A DNA stretch of 64,000 nt from Aplidium turbinatum (taxonomy: Eukaryota; Chordata; Ascidiacea; Aplousobranchia; Polyclinidae), in contig OU964918.1 in assembly GCA_918807975.1 (NCBI GenBank), forward strand, positions 26,520,477 through 26,584,476, given 5' to 3'. Below are positions 9,893-19,411 of the stretch, in pieces. The notes under the pieces are model-generated. The model did not search any database. It worked only from the letters and a program-made list of their open reading frames with translations, and was not told where the DNA came from. Made by a program: the position numbers and the translations under genes. The first letter of the stretch is position 1. Each line of letters opens with the position of its first letter.

Positions 9893-12800
9893 CCGCAGTA
9901 CTTTTTTTAGCAAGACGTTTAAGCCGGCCCCTATCGCGGTCTTCCCACGTCTTAAACCAGTCGCCCAGTTTGTGGTCGATTTCTTGTAGAGTGCATGATT
10001 TCGTATTGCTCTGGACAACATCTATAAGTAAAGCAATTTTGTAAACAAATAATGTTACATCGATTTTTATTTTGACACAATCATCTACAGCAGTGGCCAG
10101 CGGCTCTTAACCTGTGGATAATTACTCAATCTGGGAAAGTTTGAGGTCTTCCAGAGGGCAATGAGCAGGACAGTGCAAATTATTACCAATTTTTAATCAA
10201 ACTTAAATCATTGTTGGGTTTGGCTATTCCATTCAATTGATTGCCAAAGACTAATAAAATTGGTACGAATGGAATTAATTTTATGCTGCTGTTTGGAAGT
10301 CTTCACGAGAAGATGCAGAACAGTGTGTTCTTGTCGAAGGTTGCTTATTTGTGCGACTTTTTCTCTGACATAAACGCCTTAAACTGCTTGCAGGGAAAAT
10401 GGACAAGGTTATGGGATTTAATAGACAAATAATAGATTTAAGATGCCCACCTTGCTTAAGTGGGGTAACGGGTCAGAAAAGGTTAAGAACGTTGCTCTTA
10501 CAACCCGGGAAGGTCGGCCTTCCGGAGCTTTTCGCAGAGAAGGTCACCCTTCCCTGCGAAATCGGCCAGATCAATTTTCTAATCTCATCTTTTTTTATTG
10601 CACACGAGTAAACAGCAGGTGTTTTTCAACTGGATCTAGACTGAGGCATTAATCAGGGATAGTAAACAGCAAATTGACAAAAAAGATTACGAAAAAGGTA
10701 AACTTCAGATGCTGTAAAACTTATATCCAAGGTTGTTATTTCATTGAAAATCAATCATGAACAGTAAGTATTCTTTCTGGAGACGATATCATACCAACAA
10801 AAGGTGAATACAAAACTTAAACAAACTACTTACCTTAACCATGTTCTTTAAGTTTTGCATGGAATCAAAAGAAAACTTTTTCTCTCCACTTAATTTATTT
10901 TTCCCCTTCCCGGTCCGCGAGACGTAACTTGCGACTTCGTTTAACAGCACCTGAGGCATCAATCGATTAACCGTGTCGTATAGGCTCCTTCCTCCTATAC
11001 GACACAGTTGTTTGAACTGCAATAGAACAGATGGATGTTGAAATGCATAAGCCGAGATTGTTAAAACAGCCCCATCAAACAGTCGCGGTGCGTACCAGGC
11101 TACCAGCGTACAATAGCATGAATTTTTTTGTATATTGGTGTGTACCATGTGATTATGTGCGATGAATTGTGCAATTAGCCTGTTGAGGCAGACATTAAAT
11201 GGTTTAGAATTTATTCATTCAAGTCAGGGATATCTAGAGAAGGGGATATGAAGACTCGCAGCGATTGCCTTATTCTCATGACACTACCAGGGCGGTAGTT
11301 TACAGTGCTTTAAACATGTGGTTCTTTTTAAAATCGTAGAAAGTTTTGTAGTGCAGCTGGTACAATGAGTTACAGAAGACAGTTAGCAAATGTTACGTAG
11401 AGCATATTTAAAGAATACTTGTTTACAAAGACAGTTGAAAAGTTACCAGAAAGCGTTTTTTTTTAAACAAAGCCTTTGCAGTAGGCTAGATGTAAAGCAA
11501 GTATATGGGTAGTTGAATTAACAAGCAACCATGAGCATGCTGTGAATATCCAGGACCGATGCTAATAGCGCAATGCAAGTTATCATAACAAGATTTATTA
11601 AACTACTATTGGTGCCAATTGTCATTTTACGATAAACACAGATTATTTACGATAAACAAAACCCTTCTATTGTCAGATGTAATAAAAGCCTTCGTATCCC
11701 CTTCTTTAGATATCCCTGATTCAAGTTTAAACTCATTTTAGGCTAAATAGAAAAACTAACTCCCCACACATACAACTCATGTATTACCAAAAATGTGGGT
11801 GACTTTAGATAGGTAATGCGCAGTAAGAACTAAGAACATATCGTGTTCACTAACCACAATCTGATAGGTCTCCTCATTCTCCAGCATGCTGTTTACGGTT
11901 TTTAATTCCGCTATGGTTGTAGCAGGAAGAGGAACATCCTCATTTGACGTTGCTCTGTCAGAATTGTTTGAAGATAAGTGAACATTTTTCCTTCTGTAAG
12001 CAAACGTAAATCCTGTTACAGTGAGCATATGTATACTTAATATCTACTAGTAGTTGGGCTTAGATTTGTGCTTGTAACCCAATATTGATAACCTTAACCA
12101 CAATGTCTGGTTGGCTAAAGCTTGCTTTCCAATAAAAAGCACTGTTCTTACTTTTGCAACACAACCGCTGTGAGGACAATCATGGGTTCCACTCCGATAC
12201 CAAGTTTGGTCAGTTACTCGGGAGATGACAATAGGAAGGGAGACTAGATCCGGGTGAGAATCTTTTTCAAGGTGCCACACATGACGATTAGGATATATAT
12301 ATATTTAAAATGGACAAAAACACTTTAAAGTTTTCAGAAAAACTAGCGACAATCAACAAACAAGGAAGAAATTTTTACAGAAGCAGATAATTCTTTATAT
12401 CTGATTTATCCGGGTCAGCCGTTTTCTTCAGGACTGCAGACTGTGGGGGGAAAAGCACTTTGTTTTTTAGGAGGGCAATGAAACAATGCAACAACGTAAT
12501 CTGTACTAAGTGTACTAATCTGATTATGGTCTAACTTGTGTTGTATCGTAAAACCCTATAGGAAGTATTACAACAGTTAATCGCTGTTTCATGTTAACAA
12601 TTATGTCAAACATTAGATAGACATACCTGTGTTTTCTCTTTTCGTGCAAAACACCTTTGGATGAAGATTGTGATTCATTGTCATCTGTTGATGACAATTC
12701 AACATCACTTCGTAATGTGTATTCTTTACACCATCTTTCAGCCCTTCGCAAGTCATCTAATATGTATATATCAAAATATATGTTAAAGCTTTCATAGATA

Positions 12801-13985
12801 AAACTAAGTCTCCTTATAAGTACTAAGTTCAGGTGTCGTGAGTGGTCAGTAAAGCCCATCGCCGCATGCTTTGTATCCGGGCCGCACAGCTACTCGAGTA
12901 AGATTACTGCAGCAGTAGCGATTCACTGGCAGCACGATGTGTGAAACTTACCCTTACTTCATTCTAACACAGGGGTGGGGAACCTGCGGCCCGTGGGCCG
13001 AATGCGGCCCGCGTGACTGTTCCATGTGGCCCGCGTCAAAATTTCTTTACCCAGAATATATTGAAACAACAGCTCAAAAAAGAGTAGGCTCTGCAATCTG
13101 CATTCTCGGTATATTGCGAATGGCCTTCTATGACTAGTTAATCCATCATAGAAGGCCATTTGTAACAACAATGTGTACGTCACAATGTGACCAGTTATTG
13201 TGAATCGGTCAGTTATGCCATTCGGGAAAAGTGTTTTGCGGAGTAGCCTACTTAAAGTGTTTTGCAGAGTTAGCCTACTTCTCAAATTAGCAAAATTTTT
13301 CGTTGTACAATGGCTTCTGCAAAGAAAAGAAAGATTGGTGATGAAGGCAGAATGTTCCAGCATTTTTTATTCGCTGCATTTTTATCTGTAAATAAAATTT
13401 CGAAATTTTTAGTGGCCCGCCTGTGTTATTTCTCATTTTATGTGGCCCGCAATACTAAAAAGGTTCCCCACCCCTGTTCTAACACAACACAGCTAGCAAG
13501 AATGAAGTACCAATTTATCATCTTGGTGTGACTCAGTCCGAACATGAACCCGATACCTACAAACAGAGGGTGCACATGCTAACCACTAGGCCAGACAATC
13601 GGTATAAAAATGCAGATAATTCAACTGAACAGCAGTGGACACTGGAGAATGTGCAAAATAATGGTAAATCAAGCATTTTAACACAATTTGCTATTTTATA
13701 GAAAGCATCAGAACATAGAGTTTGAAAATTAAACTTCAGTCATATAACATGTACCGGTAATATATTGAGATGTAGCCCACCTGTTTCATAAAGAATGGTT
13801 ACAGTGTATTCTGCTCAATCACTTTTAACGGTGGCCATTGATTCCAACAAACCTTTGTAGCGCAATTTCGATGCACAAGGTGGCCATTTTGACAAATGTT
13901 TTTTACGGTTTGACCAAAGTGAACATATTACTTCCACAGGCATGTTCCGCTCTTTACAAAATTGCACAACTTGGTACCGGTACAT
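9893..13985 (-). CDS. DUF4806-family protein, five coding exons (238 codons seen, 3' end unresolved)
   Basis: Minus-strand exons 13,985-13,853, 12,756-12,627, 11,993-11,855, 11,016-10,834 and 10,021-9,893 join in phase (1, 2, 0, 0). Junctions include acceptors TTTGCTTACAG and TTCTATTGCAG and donors CACAG|GTATGT and TTAAG|GTAAGT. The start Met at 13,985 begins MYRYQVVQFC. Residues 1-44 resemble the N-terminus common in this family (VVQF, then KWPP), 45-87 are charged and Ser/Asp-rich, and about 109-225 match DUF4806: LPATTIAELK, then CRIGGRSLYDTVNRLM, then LLNEVASY, a Gly/Lys-rich turn, and ALYKKST. Function is unknown. No stop or frameshift interrupts it. The last intron donor is CGG|GTATGT; a possible final exon begins at 9,394 (acceptor TTTTATAG) but its frame and poly(A) site do not agree well, so the C-terminus is open. 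Confidence 0.7.
10090..10440 (+). pseudogene. hAT transposase fragment (ZBED5/GTF2IRD2-like type) in a DUF4806 intron
   Basis: Frame 10,241-10,432 reads FLSKVAYLCDFFSDINALN and then LQGKWTRLWDLIDK, matching the conserved mid-region of Charlie-type hAT transposases where the consensus is roughly WLaklAYLaDIF..lN.LNl.LQGk. A CAGTGG...CTTAACCTG-type hAT end lies just upstream at about 10,092. Upstream and downstream transposase parts are missing, so this is a fragment on the strand opposite to the host gene. Confidence 0.7.
12970..13476 (+). mobile_element. hAT mini-element (GGCCCGC type) keeping the transposase N-terminus
   Basis: Termini CAGGGGTGGGGAACCTGCGG and its inverted partner GGTTCCCCACCCCTG are flanked by an exact 8-bp duplication TTCTAACA (12,962-12,969 and 13,477-13,484). 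GGCCCGC words fill both subterminal regions. At 13,310 the start of a Charlie/GTF2IRD2-type hAT transposase is readable (MASAKKRKIGDEGRMFQ), after which the sequence jumps to the 3' end region, so the rest was lost by internal deletion. It sits in the first coding intron of the DUF4806 gene. Confidence 0.9.
13539..13602 (-). repeat. tRNA-like SINE head remnant
   Basis: On the minus strand, GTCTGGCCTAGTGGTTAGCA resembles a tRNA 5' arm with an A box, and GGTATCGGGTTCATGTTC lies at the expected distance for a degraded B box. Acceptor-stem pairing is poor, so it is a relic of a tRNA-derived SINE or a tRNA pseudogene. Confidence 0.45.
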
Positions 13986-14011
13986 TGCATCAGTAATTAT
14001 ATAACTAACAC
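13853..14011 (-). other. First coding exon of the DUF4806 gene
   Basis: The acceptor at 14,012 (ACTTTCTGTAG) and the donor after 13,853 (TACAAAG|GTTTGT) bound a 159-base exon. Of the upstream frames only the Met at 13,985 gives the family-like N-terminus. Splicing from the donor at 14,694 places stops ahead of that Met, so the upstream exon should be untranslated. Confidence 0.6.
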
Positions 14012-14693
14012 CTACAGAAAGTTCTGATATAAACTGAAACACAATATGATGTAAAGAAGTGGTTGTCAAAAGCCGGTCCGCAGAAGATCTTACTTTCTGC
14101 AAAGCTTATTTTAATATGGAGTCATTAGCATATTGTCAAATTGTGATTGCACTGTGAAACATGCACATCTGTAAAACTGACATGTCTCTATGTAAAATTG
14201 TTTGATAATATAGGTGAACTTTTTGATGACCTAATTCTGTGCTGTTAATGATATTTTTGTGACAAATTGTGCGTAGTTTTCAAAAAATTTTGCAACACAG
14301 AAATACATAACCAAATGGGGAATTTTGTCCTTGATTTTGAAAAATTTCAAAATCGTTGGTGACGAAAATCTAGAATTAGATAAATTTGAAGTTCCAGGAT
14401 AGTCAAAGCCTGCAATAGAAATTTGCCAGAACCGGAGTTTGAGAAAGCAAAGATCTAAGTCATATATTTTTATTTGAGGAAAAAACTTGATGTTGTCCAG
14501 TGTAATAATTGTATGCACTGGCAAGTAAACACAGTGCAAACACACGCCATGTAGCTGACAACTGTTGAACTTCAAATATCACTACTTTTTGTTAAAATAT
14601 ATGCTCTTAAGATCTAAATCAAATATAAGCACTTTTTGTAGTATTAATAGTTTACCCTGAAGAATATATCTGAGTCAACTGAACAAACCTTAC

Positions 14694-14945
14694 CTGAGTT
14701 TCATTATGTGCGCTACTTGCGTTTTCCTGCACTAAGCTGCCAGCTATGAAGCTAATGCAATGTGCAAAACTGCAAATGTCAGCCAATACAAATGTCGTCA
14801 CGCCGTCAGCTTTGAAGCTAATTAATGCAAACGTCCTCCATTGGGGTTTTCGCGCGTTTTTTACTATCGCACGTCACAGACAAAGTAGCTTCTGATTGGC
14901 TCGAGACACTAACAATGGCGGACATTTTTTTAAAATTTCTCAATC
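14694..14945 (-). promoter_or_regulatory. Promoter-like region and probable 5' untranslated exon of the DUF4806 gene
   Basis: Read on the minus strand, this stretch is GC-richer than its surroundings and contains GAGCCAATCAGA (NF-Y/CCAAT type), GTGACGTGCG (CRE-like), AACGCGCGAAAAC (E2F-like) and a second inverted CCAAT (GTATTGGCTGAC), ending at a consensus donor ACTCAG|GTAAGG (exon end 14,694). An upstream ATG at 14,704 would make only a short uORF. The motif set fits a TATA-less RNA polymerase II promoter; the transcription start is not determined. Confidence 0.5.
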
Positions 14946-15533
14946 GAGATGCGACAAGCGCAATCTAGTTGTTATAAGATGTCTATGGTTAAAGTGCTTA
15001 CCTACGAACACATGGTAAAGGGAACTGTGGTACAATTATTCAGCTCAGTGTTATCATATTTTGTTTCAAAAATAAAATGAAAAAAACGAAAACAAAAATG
15101 AACCGAGCACGCAAAAATTGCGAGATGAAACTACAGCCTTGATTTGCGAATTAGTGTTTTTGTTCAGAATTAGTGATCCTCATAGTATTGCATGATTTAG
15201 AAAAACATTTCAATTTTTTTTTCCTTAAAACAATAATGTAAAAAAATTGAGATATTACCGTAGTACATCCGCAAATAATGACGTTGGCCCAACGTTTTGT
15301 ACAACTGCACACCAACATTAGCAAGACCGACTTTCTAATTCTAAGTTTTTTTGCATTTTCATTGTCCCATTACAATTGTAAAAGGAATACAATAAAGCAA
15401 ACTTAAATAATTCTTCGTAGGTATTATCAATTAAAATATTTCCAAAGTCGGCAAAGTTGGCAAAACTACACTACCCTCAGCCAACCCGAACAACCGTCAG
15501 CCAACGTTGGGCCAAAGAAAAATGTTTACTGGG

Positions 15534-16669
15534 TTCGGCAAAAATACAGCCAGCGATTTAGCTTGAGCTGCAAAAAAAAACCTGCTATAGTTGCAGTGTA
15601 TCGCAATGCGATTGTAAAATGTATTTGAGGACCTAAACAATGTTGTTTTACAAATGAGAATAGACTGTGCTATTTCTCAGGCTATGTCAAAACATGCCCT
15701 TCAACATGCCAGGTTGACATCGATAAAAAGTAAAAAGATAATGCCATGTGGGACTATGTAGTACCATTAGCCACATGCTTTGAGAGGGTACATGGGGGCC
15801 TGGTTGGCTCCATTAGCCACGTTGCTTAGAGAAGAGTGCGTGGGGGCCTAGTTTAGCTCCATTAGCCACGCTGCTCAGGGAATAAACAAAAAATTCAAGC
15901 ATAGTAGCTTGTAAAAATCAGTGCTATCAAGAAAAGCGTTATTACGTCAGAAATTTTGTTCCACGTCAACAAAATGACGCCAGCGCAAGTTTGTGTATAT
16001 TTAGAAAAAATAGAGATTTATTTATAGGAAGAACTATGCCGAAATTTTGGAGAACAGAGAATAAAGATAAATGAGAGAAAATACGAGAGAGTTGAAGGTT
16101 TAACGCGTACCAATTTGCAATTAATAATACTTTTGAAAAGGCTGGCGACAAAAATACTACGTGTTCATTCATTGATTCCAACAAGCCATTTTTGCTAGTG
16201 CATTGTGATTCGAAAGCTAAATGCGTCAACAAAAATTAGACGTTCTTTTGAATTACAAGCATTTGTCTCTATCGACGATCATCGATGTAAAATAACGTTG
16301 TTTTTGTGAATTAGGCAAGGGCTCTTTTTGCTTAACGGTTAAAATACAATATGCAATATTAAAGCATGAGAGACAAGCGTACAAGTTAATTATCGACATA
16401 GTTTCTACAACTGCTGAAAACGCTGAAAATGTGAAAAGACTTTGCAAAAAAAGACAAATTATAAATGCTTCCATTTGCGAATTGGGTAAGGGCTATAGAT
16501 AATTTAACAACAAAATTAAAAGAAGCACTCGCCGTTATAGTTGATTCTTGGATGGAAAGTCTTTAATTTTTGGTCTTCGACTTGAAGTTGACGATACTGT
16601 AGTACTCCTTTTTGGTTGAGCTTGCTTGTTCTTCTCTTCTTTCTTTCAAGACAACACTCGGGTCACCAA
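15534..16669. other. No recognised gene
   Basis: AT-rich stretch holding a short tandem repeat (15,763-15,880) and short open frames. A minus-strand block near 16,165-16,230 contains a GLLESM stretch like the intron-side read-through of the DUF4806 first coding exon, possibly a duplicated scrap. Nothing else is supported. Confidence 0.4.
15763..15880. repeat. About 50-bp tandem repeat, 2.4 units
   Basis: The word CCATTAGCCAC followed by TGCTTAGAGA/TGCTTTGAGA and GGGGGCCTGG/GGGGGCCTAG recurs at 15,763, about 15,811 and about 15,860, the last unit being partial. Confidence 0.75.
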
Positions 16670-17051
16670 TGCAGGGGTTTAATGTTTTATTTGTATTATA
16701 ATGTTTATTCCCCTGATGACAGCAGATACGCTGCTGGCGTCGTCGTCGTCAGCGTATGCTCAAATTCTATGAATGGAGACAAAGGACCAGATGAACTTCA
16801 ATTCGCTTTTAATTCCAATTCATACACAACATGAATTTGTTGTATATCCGGATTTCGAGCATTTAGCTTTCTTCAGTACAACTTTTGAATTGCGAATGAA
16901 TAACACTACAAATGAACTGGTATTTATAGCGAAAAAGGTTCCACGTTGACAGCGATGGCATTGCAAAACCAACGTCAATCACTGCCACAACGTGGAGCAA
17001 ACAATTTAGACAGTGGCGAAACGGTTGAACGAACAATGGATAAAGGCCTAC

Positions 17052-17469
17052 CATGGCCACCTGAAGATGCGGCCTGATTTGTCACATTTTGCAAATTTTG
17101 ATTACAGCTACTGCTAGTGCTTGACTGACATTTTTTGAGATGTTTTTACTTTTTGCGGTTTCCTAATGACATAAAACTTTTTTGTTGCCTTGGGGAAGCA
17201 GTAGCAAATGAGAAAAAGTAAGTTGAAAAACGCAAAATCAGACTGTTATTGAAAAATTAACAGTCTGACTAAAATCTACAAAATCAAATTTTCTTTGTTT
17301 TTCAACATGTGAGGATGTTAAAACCTATTGTGTCATCTGGGGAAAAGAGTAAAGAAAGCGTAAAAGTCTAATTTTTAGAAAAATGTATTTAAACGTTCGC
17401 CCAAAGTTAGAAAAACCTGGAAATTTCTGCAAAATGTGACAAATCAGGCCGTATCTTTAGGTGGCCATG
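17052..17469. mobile_element. CATGGCCA-ended MITE with 7-bp target duplication, copy 1
   Basis: The inverted ends extend about 40 bp: CATGGCCACCTGAAGATGCG with GGCCTGATTTGTCACATTTT at the left, matched at the right by its reverse complement with few changes. Flanks are GGCCTAC on both sides (17,045-17,051 and 17,470-17,476). No coding content. A close relative lies at 55,485-55,911 and a diverged one near 34,762. Confidence 0.85.
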
Positions 17470-17662
17470 GGCCTACCAATAAAATTAACACGTGGAGAAA
17501 TTTGCGTTAACAATATCGACGTGGAATTTCATTGCGCTAGTTTAACGTCTTTGCGGACCAGTATAAACTGTAATTTAATGCATATAGCAAACCTCGAGAA
17601 AGACGATAAGAGCTAGGAGGCGTATCCACTGAAAGTTACCTTAAACAAGAAATTACAAGAAC

Positions 17663-18331
17663 TGCAGGGGTTCTAGGTTTTTTTTATATTAAATGTTTAT
17701 AACCCCTGATGACAGCAGAACCGCTGCTGGCGTAACAAAGCTTCGATGGCGTAGAGATAACGCAATGAGTCTCAAGTTCTTTTATTCGTGAGTTCGAGTT
17801 GAATTTAGATTTTGAATTTGAAAAGTTATCTTCTGAGTCTGGGTTAATTTTCAGTAATATTATGAGTCTCTCTCTGAGTCTCTGTTAAAAATTGAATTTT
17901 ATGAGTAAATCTTATATTATATTATGAGTCAAAATTGTTTTGTGCAGAGGTATATAAAGCACTTTCAGAAAAAGGAAAAAGAAACAGTTTCGTAATTTAA
18001 AATTGGCAAATTCCAACAATGTTTACGAACTAGGTTGAACCGTTGGTTGAACTCCTGCTAGTGAGATTCCATTGCAGAGGTGAATCGCGGATATACTGAA
18101 TAAGCAATAAATGGCCATTTTAACAGACTCACTTGAGAAAAGCTGCCGGTGAAAGGTTATTTGAGTAAAAAATGATCCATCAATATTATCTCGGTGCACA
18201 ACAAGTGAGTTTTCTTAAGAAACGCAACTAGCCTATTTATTCTCACTTAGTTTTTAAGAAACGTAAATGTTATGTGAGAATTACATTTTGTAGAGAGCTA
18301 AAAACAATGGAAATTCATTCGGGTCCCTACA
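17663..18331 (+). mobile_element. Solo LTR-like unit, copy B, with 4-bp target duplication
   Basis: TGCAGGGGTTCTAGG at the left and GGGTCCCTACA at the right, with GAAC flanking both sides (17,659-17,662 and 18,332-18,335). The body is related to copies A and C but more diverged. A 4-bp duplication with TG...CA ends fits an LTR retroelement integrase and is the best evidence that the family is LTR-type. Fossil, no coding region. Confidence 0.65.
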
Positions 18332-19411
18332 GAACAACAATTTGCGCTACTACCGTTGTCCCTTTGTACGGCCAAGGACGACGAAGATTGTTGATTCCTT
18401 TTTTTCGACTTCTTGCTCTTCTTAGCCATTAGGAAAAGCAACTTGAGGCGTCCTTTGTCCAATTGCCTCGCAGACAGGGAATGCGAGCGGGTTTGCGAGA
18501 ATTTCTAATGCAGTTTAGGACAGCCGTGGGTCACCGAACAAGTTCCTCGCTTGACTTCACTTAGCATACGGGACAGTGTGCTTTACACACGTCTAGAGGG
18601 GGGCGTCGTCAGCGTATGCTCAAATTCTATGAATGGAGACAAAGGACCAGATGAACTTCAATTCGCTTTTAATTCCAATTCATACACAACATGAATTTGT
18701 TGTATATCCGGATTTCGAGAACAAAGCTTCAATGGCAACAGACGTAACGCAAATGAGTCTCAAGTTCTTTTATTCGTGAGTTCGAATTGAATTTAGATTT
18801 TGAATTTGAAAAGTTATCTTATGAGTCTGAGTCTGAGTTAATTTTCAGTAATATTATGAGTCTCTGTCTGAGTTAAAATTGTTTTGTGCAGAGGTATATA
18901 TATAAACCACTTTCAGATAAAGGGAAAAGCAAACAGTTACGTAATTTAAAATTGGCAAATTCCAACAATGTTTACGAACTAGGTTGAACTCCTGCTAGTG
19001 AGATTCCGTCACGTGGTGAACTGCGGATGTAACGTTTTGTTAAAGCAGAGAAGATTGAAAGCGATGACTTGCCATTAAACAGAATCACTTGAAGAAAGCT
19101 GCCGGTGGTAGGTTATTTGAGTAAAAAATGATCCATCAATATTATTTCGGTGCACAACAGTGAGCCTTCTTAAGAAACGCAACTATTTATTCTCACTGTT
19201 GGGTTCAGTGAGTTTTTAAGAAACGTAAATGTTATGTGAGAATTACATTTTGTAGAGAGCTAAAAACAATGGAAATGCATTCGGGTCCCTACAAACTGTA
19301 TGTCTGTGAAATGACCTACAAATTGCATCTGTCGCCTTTTTCTAACTGTTAAATAACCCTTCTTTCTGTGTTTGCCAATTACAGAATGTTCTGTGTTTGC
19401 CAATTACAGAA

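Larger units (their letters stand above)
8602..15533. mobile_element. Candidate 6.9 kb DNA transposon carrying a DUF4806 gene
   Basis: The left border reads CCCAGCAAACATTGTACTTC then GGCCCAACG. The reverse complement of the right border reads CCCAGTAAACATTTTTCTTT then GGCCCAACG, so about 30 bp are inverted with few differences. Both subterminal zones are rich in CCAACGTT and GGCCCAACG words: a tandem array at 8,693-9,070 on the left, single copies at 15,285-15,515 on the right. The only coherent gene inside is the minus-strand DUF4806 gene. No transposase was recognised and flanking bases give no clear target duplication, so capture of a host gene, an unknown transposon type, or two unrelated MITE ends are all possible. 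Confidence 0.45.
16740..18719 (+). mobile_element. Insertion inside LTR copy C bounded by identical 116-bp direct repeats
   Basis: The segments 16,744-16,859 and 18,604-18,719 are identical as far as I can read (CGTCGTCAGCGTATGCTCAA at the start, TATATCCGGATTTCGAG at the end). They bound about 1.7 kb that contains a MITE (17,052-17,469), a solo LTR (17,663-18,331) and about 650 bp of unassigned sequence. The arrangement resembles a terminal-direct-repeat element or a Penelope-like tandem copy. The repeat ends lack TG...CA, so an ordinary LTR is unlikely. Confidence 0.5.
16670..19293 (+). mobile_element. LTR-like unit (copy C) split by a 2 kb insertion
   Basis: Bases 16,670-16,739 equal the first 70 bp of the LTR-like family (TGCAGGGGTTTA start) and 18,720-19,293 equal the remainder (ending GGGTCCCTACA). 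The second part is almost identical to copy A. Everything between is a later insertion or rearrangement. It is a fossil with no internal genes next to it. Confidence 0.65.

Noticed and set aside
13815-14102. Single-exon 95-codon protein ending GLLESMATVKSD
   Set aside because: A good donor after 13,853 and an in-phase next exon show that the tail is intron read-through.
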